Source of the DNA: Zopfochytrium polystomum | Lineage: Eukaryota > Chytridiomycota > Chytridiomycetes > Chytridiales > Chytridiaceae | Direction of reading: 5' to 3' | Length of the DNA stretch: 64,000 nucleotides | Assembly (NCBI GenBank): GCA_025765615.1 | Contig: JAIVFJ010000245.1 | Span: 1 to 64,000 of the forward strand | Part shown: positions 34,880 to 46,323 of the stretch, one piece after another | Layout: each line of letters begins with the position of its first letter | Numbering within the stretch: the stretch's first letter is position 1 | Program-made: the position numbers and the translations under genes | Notes under the pieces: generated by a model | Databases searched by the model: none | What the model saw: the letters and a program-made list of their open reading frames with translations, nothing else | What the model was told of the DNA's origin: nothing

Positions 34880-36358
34880 TCACTTCAAAATAACAGCCCC
34901 CTGCACCCCGCACGCACCCACACCGTTCACGCTCCTCACGTTCCCCAGCACCCACGGCAGGGTAATATTCCCCGGCGTCAATCCAACCCACGCGACTGCG
35001 CTCATCTCCACGACTCCAGCTCGCACCAACCCCCTTACGTCGACCGCGTACTCCCTCGGCGGCCACTCGAGAGTAAACGGTGCCGTCAAGTGGTCGACCT
35101 TTGCGCACCCCGTCTGCACCGTCACCCGCGCCGTCCCCGCACCGCCAAGCGAAAAAATAATGTACGAGCCGAGCGAGACGGCCGGCGGGCAAGTCGCGTT
35201 GGGGTCGGAGCTTGGGGCGGCGGCGGCGGCGAGGGTTTCCGAGAAGGAGCTGTCACCGGAGGCGGAGGGGAAGAAGGTGAGGTTGCCGGGTGCGAAGCGG
35301 AGTCCCTGGAGGTTGATGCCGTAGGCGGCGAGGCCGAGGCTGTTTACGGTGGGGCGCGAAAATTCGTCGATAAGGACGGTGCTGCAGGCGACGGGGGTAG
35401 GGAGGGCGCCGCTTGGGGAAGGGGAGGGATTGGAGGATGAGGATGAAGCGTCTTGACTTGCAGTTGAAGAAGCGGATTGAATCGTAACCGCGGGAGCAGC
35501 AGTGCTGACATTCGTTTTAGAGTTCCCGCCATCGACGCCACTGGCACTCGATGCGCCGCGACGCAGGACAATGACTAGGACGACGACAACGACAATAATC
35601 AGCAAAACCACAGAGGCAGCGAGCCTGCCGTACAGCAAGATAGAGCAGCGTCTCTTTGGTTCGTAGAGATTTTGGTTTTGTCTGAAGATGTTTGACTCAT
35701 GCTTGTGGGTTTGTTGCATTCGCAGGAGCGGACGCAGAGAGGTGGCTGCGGCAGCCTGTCCGGCCCTCGGCCAAGCGGATTTAGGAATAACGAGCACTGC
35801 ATCGACGCCGTCCCGCCCTACAGCATCCGCATCAACAACGTCCCGCAGTTCAGTGTCCTGGATTCTTTCCTTCACCCAGATGCAGCGACGGCCCAGTAGC
35901 ACTCCAGCCCAAATAACGGCATCTTCCAGCTTAGAGGCGCCGGTCACGGGGATGATGGCCGGGTTCGAGGGACTGATGATGTGGTCGTCGAGGGACAAGG
36001 TGAAGCGGCGGTTGTCGACGAGGAAGATTTCAAAGCCAGGGTCGAGGGAGAAGTTATGGGCGGCGAGCGCGGACGAGACCAGTGAGAAGAGCGACGAAGC
36101 TGGGGCGGCTGGGTCGAATACGACAGAGAAGGCGACGGTCGAGCCGAGGACCAGGCAGTTGAGCGGACGATGGTTGCTGTCGTTGTCGGGGAGGATGGTG
36201 TCGGCATCGGCGCCGGCGACGGCGCCGAAGGCTTCCTCATCGGCTTGGGCGGAAGTGGCGCCCACTGCGTGGACGGCTGCTTGCGGGCTCTGTCGCCTCA
36301 TCATGCAGGCAAGGCGAAAAAAAAGGCGACCAAACACGCCGCCGAATCGGGCTCTCAT
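34880..36358 (-). CDS. Array membrane protein, copy 2
   Basis: Intact 492-codon frame. The start is 36358 or the in-frame MMRRQ at 36304. It has the same layout as copy 1: N-terminal domain from RPLNCLVLGSTVAFSV to DAVLVIPKSAW, one TM helix (LLYGRLAASVVLLIIVVVVV), and a Ser/Thr stalk. The ectodomain begins CSTVLIDEFSRPTVN and contains Cys in NATCPP and VQTGCAKVDH, and ends at GACGVQGAVILK. The even Cys content suggests disulfides outside the cell. It is closest to copy 1, so copies 1 and 2 form one pair and copies 3 and 4 another. Confidence 0.8.
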   Translation of the reverse strand: MRARFGGVFGRLFFRLACMMRRQSPQAAVHAVGATSAQADEEAFGAVAGADADTILPDNDSNHRPLNCLVLGSTVAFSVVFDPAAPASSLFSLVSSALAAHNFSLDPGFEIFLVDNRRFTLSLDDHIISPSNPAIIPVTGASKLEDAVIWAGVLLGRRCIWVKERIQDTELRDVVDADAVGRDGVDAVLVIPKSAWPRAGQAAAATSLRPLLRMQQTHKHESNIFRQNQNLYEPKRRCSILLYGRLAASVVLLIIVVVVVLVIVLRRGASSASGVDGGNSKTNVSTAAPAVTIQSASSTASQDASSSSSNPSPSPSGALPTPVACSTVLIDEFSRPTVNSLGLAAYGINLQGLRFAPGNLTFFPSASGDSSFSETLAAAAAPSSDPNATCPPAVSLGSYIIFSLGGAGTARVTVQTGCAKVDHLTAPFTLEWPPREYAVDVRGLVRAGVVEMSAVAWVGLTPGNITLPWVLGNVRSVNGVGACGVQGAVILK

Positions 36359-36582
36359 TTACAGCTATTCCGGTGAATACTGATTTGTTTTTCGTGTCCA
36401 ATGCTTGTTGCGTCTGCGCCCGGAATTCCGGCTAGTTTGATTGGCAAATCGGAGACACAGCGCAGTCTTGACGGCAAACGCTATGCGTGGAAGTGCTGCA
36501 CACGCAAGATAAAAAGCAGCGGTGAGGCCAAAAGAGTCCACTCCATAGGCAATTCTTCTATTTCCAATCTTCCCCTCTCGCC

Positions 36583-38393
36583 TCAAGGTATCATTGTCGC
36601 CCCCGCCAACGCACAATCGTCAACGTCGCTGACGCCTCTAAAATCGGCCAAACTCCACGACACGCCCCTATCCGCAAACACCATATTCTCCCACACCACC
36701 GCGCTCAGATTCGCGCTGGCGCCCACCCCAGCCAGCCTGTCGACGTCGATCACAAAGTCCGTCGGCGGCGACGCCGTGAGATTGAACGCGGCCGACTTGT
36801 GGACGACCTTGGCGCACCCGACCTGCACATTAATGTGGAACGTGCCAGAGCCGGCCATCGAGAACGCGACGTACCGACCGAACGAGGGTGCCGCTTTGCA
36901 GGTCGTGGTGGTGCCGTTGTCGGCTATGATGACGTCGCGGACGTTTTCGTAGTAGTAGCCCGTGTACCCCGAAGGGAAGAAGGTGAGGTTGGAGGTCCAC
37001 GCCAGCGCCTGGATGTCGCCGCCGGCGCCGGTGACGAGACCTACGTTGTTGGTGTTGGGGCGCGTAAAGTCGTCAAAGAGCGTGGTCTTGCAGTTTGCGT
37101 TGGGCGTCGACTTTGGGGGGGCGGGTGGACCGTCGGTTGTGGGAGGGGCGGATTGCGATGGAAGCGGTTTGTGGGTGACCACAACGGCGACGATGGCGAG
37201 GATCGTGGCAAGGACGACAAGGACGCCGACGATGAGGAGGATCCGGCGGACTGTCAGCTGGTTACGCTTGTATTGCTCGGAGCCGGGCTTTGTCGGGAGC
37301 GCCGGGAGGGTCGGAGGGTAAAGGTAGTAGCCCTCTACAAGTCCTCTGCCGTCGGGTGTGTAGCTCCCTTGGTAGACGGACTCGTCCAAGGACGTGTTCC
37401 TGGTCTGGAAAGAGCTTATCGTTCCTCCGTGCCCGTACGGCAGCACGTTGCTTGCGGTGGAAGTGGACAGCGATCTTCTTGGTGGCATGGTCATCTGGGG
37501 GACCATTGTCGGATAGAAGGATTCTTGCGATGCGGACCGCGGTGGCGGAACTGGTCTGGGCCCGAGGACAGAGACGGCTCCCGGGACACCCCCAACCATT
37601 CCCACCACCATACCGCTGGTGGGCGTCGTTGCACCACCGGTGACGTCCGCGGATCCGTCGGGACGAGCACCAGCACGTCGACGCCTGTCCCGCCAACGGC
37701 CTCCATATCGATCAGGTCCCGCAGCGCCGCGCTCTTCATCGGACCGTTCACCCACATGCATCTCCCAGCGAGGAGCACCACTGTCCGTTCGACGACGTCC
37801 TCCTCGTGCATTGATGACGTGATCGCAGCGAACGCCGGGTTGCTAGGATGCAGCATTCTGTCTGACGGCAGCAGGGTCGGGTTCGTCGGCGACCGATTGT
37901 TCACCAGAAAGAGCTCGATGGACCTCTTGACGGTAAGATTCAGGCCGAGCGCGCTGAGCATGGCCGAGATGGAAAAGGTCAGGGACGAGACGGGCAGCGA
38001 CGAGTCGTTGAAAGGGACCGAGAAGGGGATGGCTGAGCCGAGGACGAGGCAGTTGAGGAAACGGGGTTTTGAGTGGTATGCGGGCGGCGGCAACCCGCTG
38101 TTGCGTGCCGCGTCGTGATGGAGCTGGCCGAGCTTGTCCATGGGACGCTGGTGCAGGGACCTTTTGGTGCTCAAAGCGTCGTAGTCGTTGCTTTTCCGGT
38201 CGGAGGAAGTTCTGGCGCGGCTGACAGTAGTGGCGCCCTTGGTCACGCCGCCCTCGGCGACGTCCCTGGCGCTCAGGCCCTCCTCCCATCTGCTGTCGTC
38301 ACGACTTGGACGGCGATGGTCGCGGCGGCTGGGGACACCGTCGTCGTTGTTGTCGTCAAGCTCGTTCTCTTCTGCAGTGAGCCGGCGCGGCAT
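36583..38393 (-). CDS. Array membrane protein, copy 3
   Basis: Start at 38393 (MPRRLTAEENELDDNNDDG). An acidic/basic disordered leader precedes the N-terminal domain (RFLNCLVLGSAIPFSV to VDVLVLVPTDPR). A single-base frame break near 37670 joins it to a Pro/Ser/Tyr-rich cytosolic linker. One TM helix (ILLIVGVLVVLATILAIVAVVV) and an ectodomain starting CKTTLFDDFTRPNTNN follow, ending GATMIP at 36583. Copy 4 reads through the equivalent junction (PTDPRAAMGGATTPSSG), which supports an assembly error here. The linker contains several Ser/Tyr sites that could serve signalling, which is inference. Confidence 0.78.
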
Positions 38394-39130
38394 TAATTCC
38401 GCAGTGATGGGATGATGATGTTTGGGAAAGAAGTCGAGAAACTTACCTTTTTCGTCTGAAGAAGAACAGTTTGCTTTGAACGCAGCTGGGAGGCCTCCAG
38501 ACAGACCCCGACAGACAGAGGTCAAGTGAAATGTGAAAGTTTGGAAAGGACCTGTCTGTTCAAGAAGAATCCAAGTATTTTTGGGCTCTTCCAAAAAGGG
38601 CAAGCCGGATTCGAGGCAGACACAAGTCAGGGAGATTGTCGGCGCGCTTGGAAAGAAACGCAAGTTTGGAAACGCCACCCCAGAAACCTTTCCCTTCGGG
38701 CGATAATGGCGCCGTTGCCGAAACACGCCGGAAAGGAAGTTCGAAGTCGTTGCCTAGTGGAGCTAGCTGTTACTGCTTCACTTGCCCAAAACGGGAAGGG
38801 CCAAGCACTCCATCCCAATATCTTGCCGTCGTCATTGCAATTGACTGAATGTCGAAAGAAGGGATGGAACGAGTGAGAGGCGAATACCGAAACTGTTCGC
38901 TTGAATTTTTTTGTGCCGTCATGCCTCCAAATCATCCATTGTGGCGGTTGTTTATCCTAATTTGAGCGCATCACTAAGTCTTGTTCCCCTCGGTTTGTTG
39001 TTGACCAAATGGAACAACGCCAAACGCACCCGCCAAGTTCTTCATGAGTAGCAAAGATAAAGGGCAGCTGTCAAACGAAAGCAATCTTTTCTATCCTTAT
39101 AATACACACCACCATTCTCCCCCTCGCACC
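38394..39130. other. Intergenic region between array copies 3 and 4
   Basis: Promoter side of copy 3 and 3' flank of copy 4. No supported frame was seen. Confidence 0.5.
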
Positions 39131-40976
39131 TCACGGAATCATTGACGCCCCCGTCAGCGCACAATCGTTGATATCGCTCACCCCTCTAAAATTGGCCAAA
39201 CTCCACGTAACACCCTTATCCGCAAACACCATATTCTCCCACACTACGGCGCTCAAATCCGCGCTGGCGTTGACACCGGCCACCTTGTCCACATCCACAA
39301 CAAAATCCATTGGCGGCGTCGTGACGTTGAACGTGGTCGACACGTGCACGGCCTTGCTGCACCCGACCTGCAGGTTGATGTGGAACGTGCCGGACCCGCC
39401 CATCGAGAACGCGAGGTACTTGCCGAACGACGGCGCCGCCCTGCACGTCGTGGTGGTACCGTTGGCCGCGATGATGACGTCGCGGATGTTTTCGTAGTAG
39501 TAACCGGTGTAACCCGACGGGAAGAAGGTCAGGTTGGTCGACCACGCCAGCGCCTGGATGTCGCCACCGGAGCCGGTGATGAGGCCGACGTTGTTGGTGT
39601 TGGGGCGCGTAAAGTCGTCAAAGAGCGTGGTCTTGCAGTTTGCGTTGGGCGTCGGTTTTGCCGTGGTGCCGCCCGTGGCAGAGGAGGCGGGCTGCGTCTG
39701 GGATTGTTTACGGCTGACAACCACCGCGACGACGGCGAGGACCATGGCGACGACGATAACGGCGCCGACGACAAAGAGGATCCGGCGGACGGTCATTTGC
39801 TTCCGCTTTGCGTCGTCCGGGTCCAGCTTTACCGGGTGCGACGGCATCCTCGGAGGGTACGGGTACGCGTCCGCCACGAGTCCTCGCGCGTCCTGGTAGC
39901 TCGGTTGGTACGACGAATAGATGGACGGGTTCCGGCTCTGGCCGTACCGCAGCGTCCCTCCCGGATTCCCGTACGTCAGCACGTTGCTTCCCGTCGACAC
40001 CGACACCGATCGCATCGGCGGCACCGGCGACGGGTACGCGACGGACATGGGTTGGAAGGATTCCAACGACGACCGCCTTGGTGGAGCGGAGGGCCTGTGG
40101 CCGATGACCGAGACCGCCCCGGCGACGCTTCCGACCCTTCCGACTACCAGCCCGCTGGAGGGCGTCGTCGCACCGCCCATGGCTGCGCGTGGGTCCGTCG
40201 GGACGAGAACGAGCACGTCGACGCCGATTCCGCCTACGGCTTCCATGTCGATCAAGTCTCGCAGCGCCGCGCTCTTCATCGGGCCGTTCACCCACATGCA
40301 CCTCCCTGCCAGCAGCACCACGGTGCGTTCGACAACGTCCTCCTCGTGCATGGATGACGTGATTGCCGCAAACGCAGGGTTGCTGGGGTGCAGGATGCTG
40401 TCGGTCGGCAGCAGGGTGGGGTTCGTCGCGGAGCGATTGTTGACCAGGAAGAGCTCCAGGGGCCTCTTGTGGTTGAGGTTCAGGCCGAGGGCGCTGAGCA
40501 TGGCCGAGATGGAAAAGGTCAGGGAGGAGACGGGCAAGGAAGAGTCGCTGAAAGGGATAGAGAACGGGATGGCTGAGCCCAGCACGAGACAGTTGAGGAA
40601 GCGGGGTTTGGAGTTGTAAGCGGGTGGAGGGGCAAGGGCAGACGTCCCGCTGTTTTTGCTGTGCGTCATGCTGCTGCTGGAGCTTCATCAGGGGCTGCAG
40701 CTGCACCAGAGTCTTGGCGTTGTAGCCGTCCATAATGCCGCTGCCTGCGGAGGAGGATCTGCTGTGCCTGCGTATGGAGTTTGCCGTCCCGGCATTCGCG
40801 TGTGCGTGTGGGATGATGGCGTTTGGGACGTCGTTGCCGTTGCTGACAGCTCCCCAGCTGCTGTGGGCATGATGATTGCTCCTGTTGGCGTTGGCGGCGG
40901 CGAAGGCGGCGGCGTAGGCGGAGGCGGCGTCGGCGCCGACGTCCTCGACTTCGCTGTTGACCGATCCGCGGCGCAT
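39131..40976 (-). CDS. Array membrane protein, copy 4
   Basis: Start at 40976 (MRRGSVNSEVEDVG). A 110-residue disordered leader with His/Ser-rich sequence joins, by a frame change near 40670, the long frame to 39131. The N-terminal domain runs from RFLNCLVLGSAIPFSI to VDVLVLVPTDPR. A Tyr/Pro-rich linker is followed by one TM helix (ILFVVGAVIVVAMVLAVVAVVV). The ectodomain starts CKTTLFDDFTRPNTNN, includes GYTGYYYENIRD and VQVGC-type motifs, and ends GASMIP. It is very similar to copy 3 over both domains. The gene is divergent from the BI-1 family gene; a TG repeat lies between them. Confidence 0.78.
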
Positions 40977-41254
40977 CGGCAGGAGGGCGGAAGCAAGTGC
41001 GAGAAGACGAGACAAAAAAAAATGGAAGCGGCTGGCGGGAAAGAGGAGGAGACAGAGAGGGGAGACACAACGACCGCCGCACACACTGCGTGCTCCACGA
41101 TGTTTGTTTCTGAGACAAACAAGCGCTCTTTCTAAAAATGGCAGGAGCGGAAAAACGGAAAAAGCTAAACACAAAAATGCGCAAACAACCGAACCAAAAA
41201 CCGCCAAGACTGAAGAGTCCAACTTCGCAGACGCATTGGGACATTGAGCGGTTG

Positions 41255-41270
41255 TGTGTGTGTGTGTGTG
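41255..41270. repeat. (TG)n microsatellite
   Basis: A short TG run in the divergent promoter between array copy 4 and the BI-1 family gene. Confidence 0.85.
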
Positions 41271-41404
41271 CGCGTTAATCAAAGTAGCAGAGATGAAACG
41301 AGGAACGAGCCGCCGGAATTTAACTACCTTGCGTGGGCAATGCGCGCTATTCGTCGGGGGGCGCCCGACGAGAAAGTCTCCCACCCGATTTCCAGCGGGA
41401 ACCA

Positions 41405-42395
41405 ATGATGAAGGCGCTCCCTACCAGCAGCATCAGCATCAGCAGCAGGCAGCCGCAGCGTTCTCAGTCGCCAGCGCCACCGCCGTACTCTCCTGCTCCC
41501 AGCAATCCTCCACGCGTCTTGCCATCCAATCAATCCCCTCGCGCTTCCGTCTTCTCCCCTGATCTCCAAACCCGGACAGTCAATCCCGCAGCCGGGTTGC
41601 CGCTGCCCGCGACCCAACCTCCTGCTTCAAACCTAGAACATGCCCGCAGCGGGAAACGGCTCGCCTATGTGAGCAAAGTGCATTCGATTTTGGCTGGCCA
41701 GATGGACGTCAAAGTCGTCGTCTCGGCTCTCTTCTACTTCCATCCCGTAATGAACGCGTGGCTGGCGCAAAGACCTTGGGCCTTTTATGGAACGATTATC
41801 GCTTCAATCGTGGTGCTGATAGCTGTGTACTTCTTTGAGAAGAAGAAAGCCCTGGAACTAGTGAGTCTTGACGCAGGTGCTCGTTCTTGACAGAATGACA
41901 TCAACCCAATAGCATGCTGCTTTTTACCTTTACTCTCTGCGAGTCGTTCCTCATCGGCACCCCTGCGATCTCTACAACTCTCAAGCGATCCTCCACGCCA
42001 CCATCATCGTCCTGGTTTTCTTCGCGTCCCTCACCCTCGTCACATTCCAGTCGCGCGTCCGCTTCGAAGGGCTCGCCCCGTTTCTTTTTGGCGCAATGAT
42101 GGTTGTTTTCGTCGGCTTGCTGTTTGGCGCGCTTTTTCGATACAGCCGCGCCTGGATTCTGCCGGTGCTGGTCGTTGCGGGCATCGTTTTCTCCGGGTTT
42201 GTGGTGTTGGACACGTACAATATCTTGCGGCGGTTGGATGAAGATGAATACATTGCGGGCTCGTTGCAGGTAGGTGGGTTCGGCTGGGGGGATGCGCTAG
42301 AGCTGACAGCACGTTTACGTTTTTTTCTTCCATAGCTATACCTTGATATCGTTATGATTTTCGTTTGTTTTGCTTCAATTAATCGGCTGTGGTAG
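41405..42395 (+). CDS. Bax inhibitor-1/LFG family membrane protein
   Basis: Multi-pass membrane protein of the TMBIM group, which modulates calcium leak and stress survival at ER or Golgi membranes. Exons are 41405-41860, 41913-42269 and 42336-42395 (introns 52 and 66 nt). An upstream in-frame ATG at 41333 is an alternative start. The N-terminus is Pro/Ser-rich and cytosolic, as in LFG proteins. Then come TM segments, FTLCESFLIGT, and the family core SGFVVLDTYNILRRLDEDEYI with the final helix LYLDIVMIFVCFASINRLW. A frame break near 41985 separates LIGTPAI from YNSQAILHATIIVLV. The conserved core acidic residues are present. Confidence 0.85.
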
Positions 42396-42947
42396 AGGAG
42401 GGCGACGGTGATGTCACTTACCAGCAGTAAATGAAAAGTGCTCACCAAGGCAAAGGGGATCCCGAAGCGGTCCTTGAATTCTTGGGGGCAAAGAGAAGCC
42501 AGCCTCGAGTGGTGGCGCGCGACGGGTTTGAATCGAACGTTTGACGTCGGCTCGGTGCGTCCTGAGCGGCTCCACTTTGGGCCTTTCTCCGGCGAATACC
42601 GATTGCGCTGGAAGTCGAGCCGGACGCCTGAACTCATGGGCTGGCTGACCAAGTGGGTGCAAGAGTAGTGACGCGCAAGTGCGGGGTCAGTGGTGTAGAC
42701 CTGAGGTGGGATGACGCAGCAATAGATACAAGGGGTCTGAATCTTTTTTGCGAGCTGTAGCTTCATAATTTCTCCCAGCTCGACAATCAACAGTGCGTGT
42801 GCTGTGTGTGTGTGTGTGCGTGTGTGTGTGTGCCTGCAATGCCACTCACGTGATCGCCCCGATTTGGAAGTTTGCAAGATCCCCAAGACGAGGAAACATC
42901 AAGAGCACGCGCACCGCCACGCTGCTCAAAAAACAACACAAACAACA
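42396..42947. other. Intergenic region with TG microsatellite
   Basis: Upstream region of the beta-lactamase-like gene. A (TG)n run lies at about 42803-42832. No supported gene; a long minus-strand frame crossing it is judged spurious. Confidence 0.5.
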
Positions 42948-42982
42948 ATGCATAAGCGCTACAGGAACCCGCCGCCGCGCCT

Positions 42983-43014
<32 letters not shown>

Positions 43015-45078
43015 TACCTCGCCGCGGCACACCCTGGCAGCTTCTCTTGCTGCTGCTGCCGCTGTCGGCCACTGCTATCGTCCACGACCTCTCCCCGTTA
43101 CTTCCTTCCTCCCATTCAGCCACCGCGCCCGCTGCTGTATTCGCAGCCGCCGCAGCTACGCGGCACGACCCGACACATGTTCTCGGCACCGCCACCGGCT
43201 CCGGTGGCGAAATCCGCCACTCAACCAGAGCGTCCACGGCGCCTCTGCTTCCCCTCCAAGCCGCTGCACTCGTGTCCTCCGCAACAACTTCAAATGTCAG
43301 CCTCGAAGATCTCGCGGCTACCATCGAGTCTGTCCGCACGGACTGGGGAGTCAACGGGCTCGCCGCCGCAATCGTAAAGGACGGACAGGTTGTGTTCTCC
43401 AGAGGCTTCGGAGCCAAGTACAACGTTTCTGCGAATGCCACCGCTGCGGAGGCTGCGGATGCGGCCGTCACAAACCGAACGCTGTTCCAGATCAGATCGT
43501 TGACAAAGGCGTTCACGTCGTTCTTGGTCGGGCTCGCGGTGCAAGACGGTCTCGTTAAATGGAAGGACAGGCTGGCGGACGTCTGGCCAGACCTGAAACT
43601 TCCTGATCCTGAAGCGGTGGACCGCGCAACCTTTCTGGATGCACTGTCTCACAGAACGGTAAGCGGTTGAGATTTTCTGCGAAGTATGCCTCTAAATTAA
43701 TATACTCTTAGGGCTTGCCTCGGCACGATCTCCTCATCGGCATATACAACGACTCCCAGTCCTTCGTGACGAAACTGGGCGACGTCACCCAATCTCTCGA
43801 GTTCAGGGAGGGCTTTCAGTACACGAACCTCCTGTACGCCATCATTGGTGACATTCTCCCCGCGTTAAGCAACAGCAGCATGTCCAGACTTCTTCGCGAT
43901 TCGCATCTTTACGCCTTTGGGGATGAGCGACTCGCTTTTTCCCTTGTCGGCGAGCGCGGGACAACCGAAACGCCGCTCGAGGGTTCGCGTTCAACGGAAA
44001 TGAGCTCCTTGGCGACACCAACTTTGCGATCGATACGACAGCGGCCGCGGGGTCGATTGTATCGAGCGCCTCTGACAGTAAGTGAAGGTGCTACCCGTGT
44101 CCATCTATAGCCTTTCCACTGAACCATCAAAGTGGGTCGCTGGCTGCCTTTGATTTTAGCCCAGGGCGTTCTGCCCTAACGGCACATCCTTGATCTCATC
44201 CGACCTGTTCCAAACACTCGTCGCTCCACGTGTCGTGGCGAGCGCGTCAGCGGATAGCCAGTTGCCAACATGTAAGTATCTTTGCTCACGAATTGAACTA
44301 TGCGTCTGCAATGAATCTTCCCGTCCCATTTAGACGCGCTTGGCTGGTTCGTTGACCAATACCGTGGACTGAACCGAGTGAGGCACGACGGCGGCAGTCC
44401 TGGATTTACCAGCCAAATAGTTGTTTTTCCTCAACACGGCTTAGCGGTCGTCGTGCTGGCGAACAGAGGCGTCACCTACGCTCCGTTTATTCTTGCAAAC
44501 ACTTTGGCAGACGCGTAAGTCTCTTTCCAGGATATCTGAACGCGAGCCGATCACTAACACAATACCCAACAGCTTTTTGTTTTCCCCAGGCCCCGATCGA
44601 CTGGAACGGACTCGTCCGCAACCTCAAACAGCAGCAGGACGCTGCGAACCAAGACCTCGTCCAACAGCTGCTGAACCTTCGCGATCCCAGCAAGCCGACC
44701 ACTCTCGCATCGCCCAGCGACTACGCCGGCTCATTCTCCCACCCCACCTACGGCACTCTCGAAATCGCTCCCGCACCGTCACTCAACGCGTCGGAATCAA
44801 CTTCTATGGAGCTGACCGCAACGCTCGCGTTCTCGTCCCGTGTCGGCGGCGCCCAGACGTTCCGCCTGTCGCACTGGTACAACGACACGTTTGGGCTGTT
44901 CTTCACCGAGATCTTGAACGAGCTGTTGCCGGATGGGATAGGGTCTGCGGTGGCGCCGCGCTTTTTCGCCTCGTTTGCGGTCGGAAGGACCGAAGGCGGC
45001 GGTAGGAGTGGGCGTGTGAGTAGTGTGAGCGTTCCGTTCGAGCCGACAACGGATGCTATCGTGTTTCGCCGCGTTTAG
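42948..45078 (+). CDS. Serine beta-lactamase-like protein (class C/S12 type)
   Basis: Penicillin-binding-type serine hydrolase, probably an esterase or peptidase in fungi, secreted or membrane-anchored. The ATG at 42948 is followed by a poly-Gln run and a hydrophobic anchor (PWQLLLLLLPLSATA). Exon starts and ends seen are 42948-43658, 43712-44076, 44133-44271, 44334-44514 and about 44573-45078. Catalytic SxxK is SLTK (FQIRSLTKAFTSF), the YxN motif is YTN (GFQYTNLLYAIIG), and the third motif region is HDGGSPGF. SASDMGRWL and a C-terminal beta domain (DYAGSFSHPTYGTLEI, LSHWYNDTF) complete it. Frame breaks occur near 43885, 43985, 44185 and 44575. Confidence 0.88.
42979..43011 (+). repeat. (CAG)n coding repeat
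   Basis: About ten CAG triplets encoding poly-Gln right after the start of the beta-lactamase-like protein. CAG repeats in the leader before a signal anchor are unusual and may be length-polymorphic. Confidence 0.9.
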
Positions 45079-45334
45079 GGACGTGCGATTTAATATGAAA
45101 AACTTTTGTTCTCCGTTGTTTGTCAGCGACGGAGTCAACACACGTCGGAAAGGTTCAAACGAGGTCCGAGCGGGAAGTTGCATAGGGTGTGCGATTACCG
45201 CGCTTCTCCACGAAGGTATCGTGGAGGCAGAGGATGTCTCGCGATGCACAAGTGTCATTATGGACAGCCGTAAAAGATTGAGAGTCCACCAACTTTTTGG
45301 TGTTGCACAGCAAACATATTGGAGCGCATCCGGC

Positions 45335-45342
45335 TTATAAAG
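45335..45342 (+). promoter_or_regulatory. TATA box of the small basic-protein gene
   Basis: TTATAAAG about 45 nt upstream of the ATG at 45382. Confidence 0.4.
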
Positions 45343-45381
45343 TGCACTAGCGACGCCGGAGACTGCTTCTGCGAACGGCGC

Positions 45382-45964
45382 ATGCACATGGGCGCGGTTT
45401 TTCTCGCACGTTGCCGCCTCGAAAGGTACTGCACTGGTTGAGTTTTGCGTGCAAAGTTACAGGATACCGCTGTCGACACAGGAGGAAGAGTTCGAGGGTG
45501 ATGTCTTTGTTCCACCTGCTGACGAGTCAGAGAAGATCAGAAAAGTTCGCGAGCAACTTGAGAGGAACAAGGCACTCCGTTTATTTTTCTACGCCGAGGG
45601 GAAGAGGACAGAACTTTGGCAGATTCGGCGGCTATCATTCAAAACCTCGAGACTGGCGCAGATCAGGCGACGTATAAACAAGTTTAGGCTCTTGCAGATG
45701 CAAACAGGAGGAAGGTTTCCACCGCCGCAAGCGCCTTATGTAATCAAAGCGCAGAATAATAAATTCAGCAGTAGAGGTTCGAGGTCGCCGCGGCGTGCTC
45801 CTCAGCCCTTCATTTTTATTTTGGGCTCAAGAAAGCGAAGATTCACAAATTACGCGCCCACTTTCTGTGCTCAACGATTTTCCTTTCGTTTTCCTTTTGA
45901 GAGGTGGGTGCAGGAGAGGTGTAGGTGCTTAAGGTCTCGGGTTGCTTGTCTTTGGTTGGTCTGA
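45382..45964 (+). CDS. Small basic protein, probably mitochondrial
   Basis: Not recognised. The ATG at 45382 opens MHMGAVFLARCRLER, an Arg-rich amphipathic start like a mitochondrial presequence. A possible 37-nt intron (45426-45462, short for this genome) joins it to the main exon (to 45964). That exon encodes acidic EEEFEGDVFVPPADESE and then a strongly basic helical region (VREQLERNKALRLFFY, RRRINKFRLLQMQTGG). The tail is basic and may be partly untranslated. A TATA box lies just upstream. A mitochondrial ribosome or assembly factor would fit the composition, but this is a guess. Confidence 0.4.
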
Positions 45965-46323
45965 CAAGGTCGTAATTGAATCTTGTTCGATCATGCCAGG
46001 TGCGCGCACACATTTGATCGAGGATAGATCTGCAGAGGCGGGCCGATTGAAGGCTAAGACCGTAGGCGAGGGCTGAAAATCACGAGATCGTTTCCGAAGG
46101 TATTCACTCTGCGAGAATCAGCACTGACCAGATCTGCTCCCTTTCTTTTTTCCTTTCGCGATCGGGCATCATCTACCCGTGCCCCTGTTCGCGTCGCTCA
46201 GAATTCGGTAAGCAACCGCAATACCTCTGAGCGCTGGCTTCAAGCAGGCTAATTTGAGCCTGCTGTGCCATTGCCCGAATGCTCATCTCCTTTAACGAAA
46301 AAAAAAAAAAAAAATCCACATAG

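Noticed and set aside
42515..42545. A GGGTTTGAATC motif like a tRNA B box
   Set aside because: No matching A box, acceptor stem or anticodon arm at the proper distance; I found no tRNA gene in the window.
41981..42886. A 301-codon minus-strand open frame across the BI-1 gene and its downstream flank
   Set aside because: It is antisense to the well-supported last exons of the BI-1 family gene, passes through a TG microsatellite (His-Thr repeats) and has no recognisable domain.
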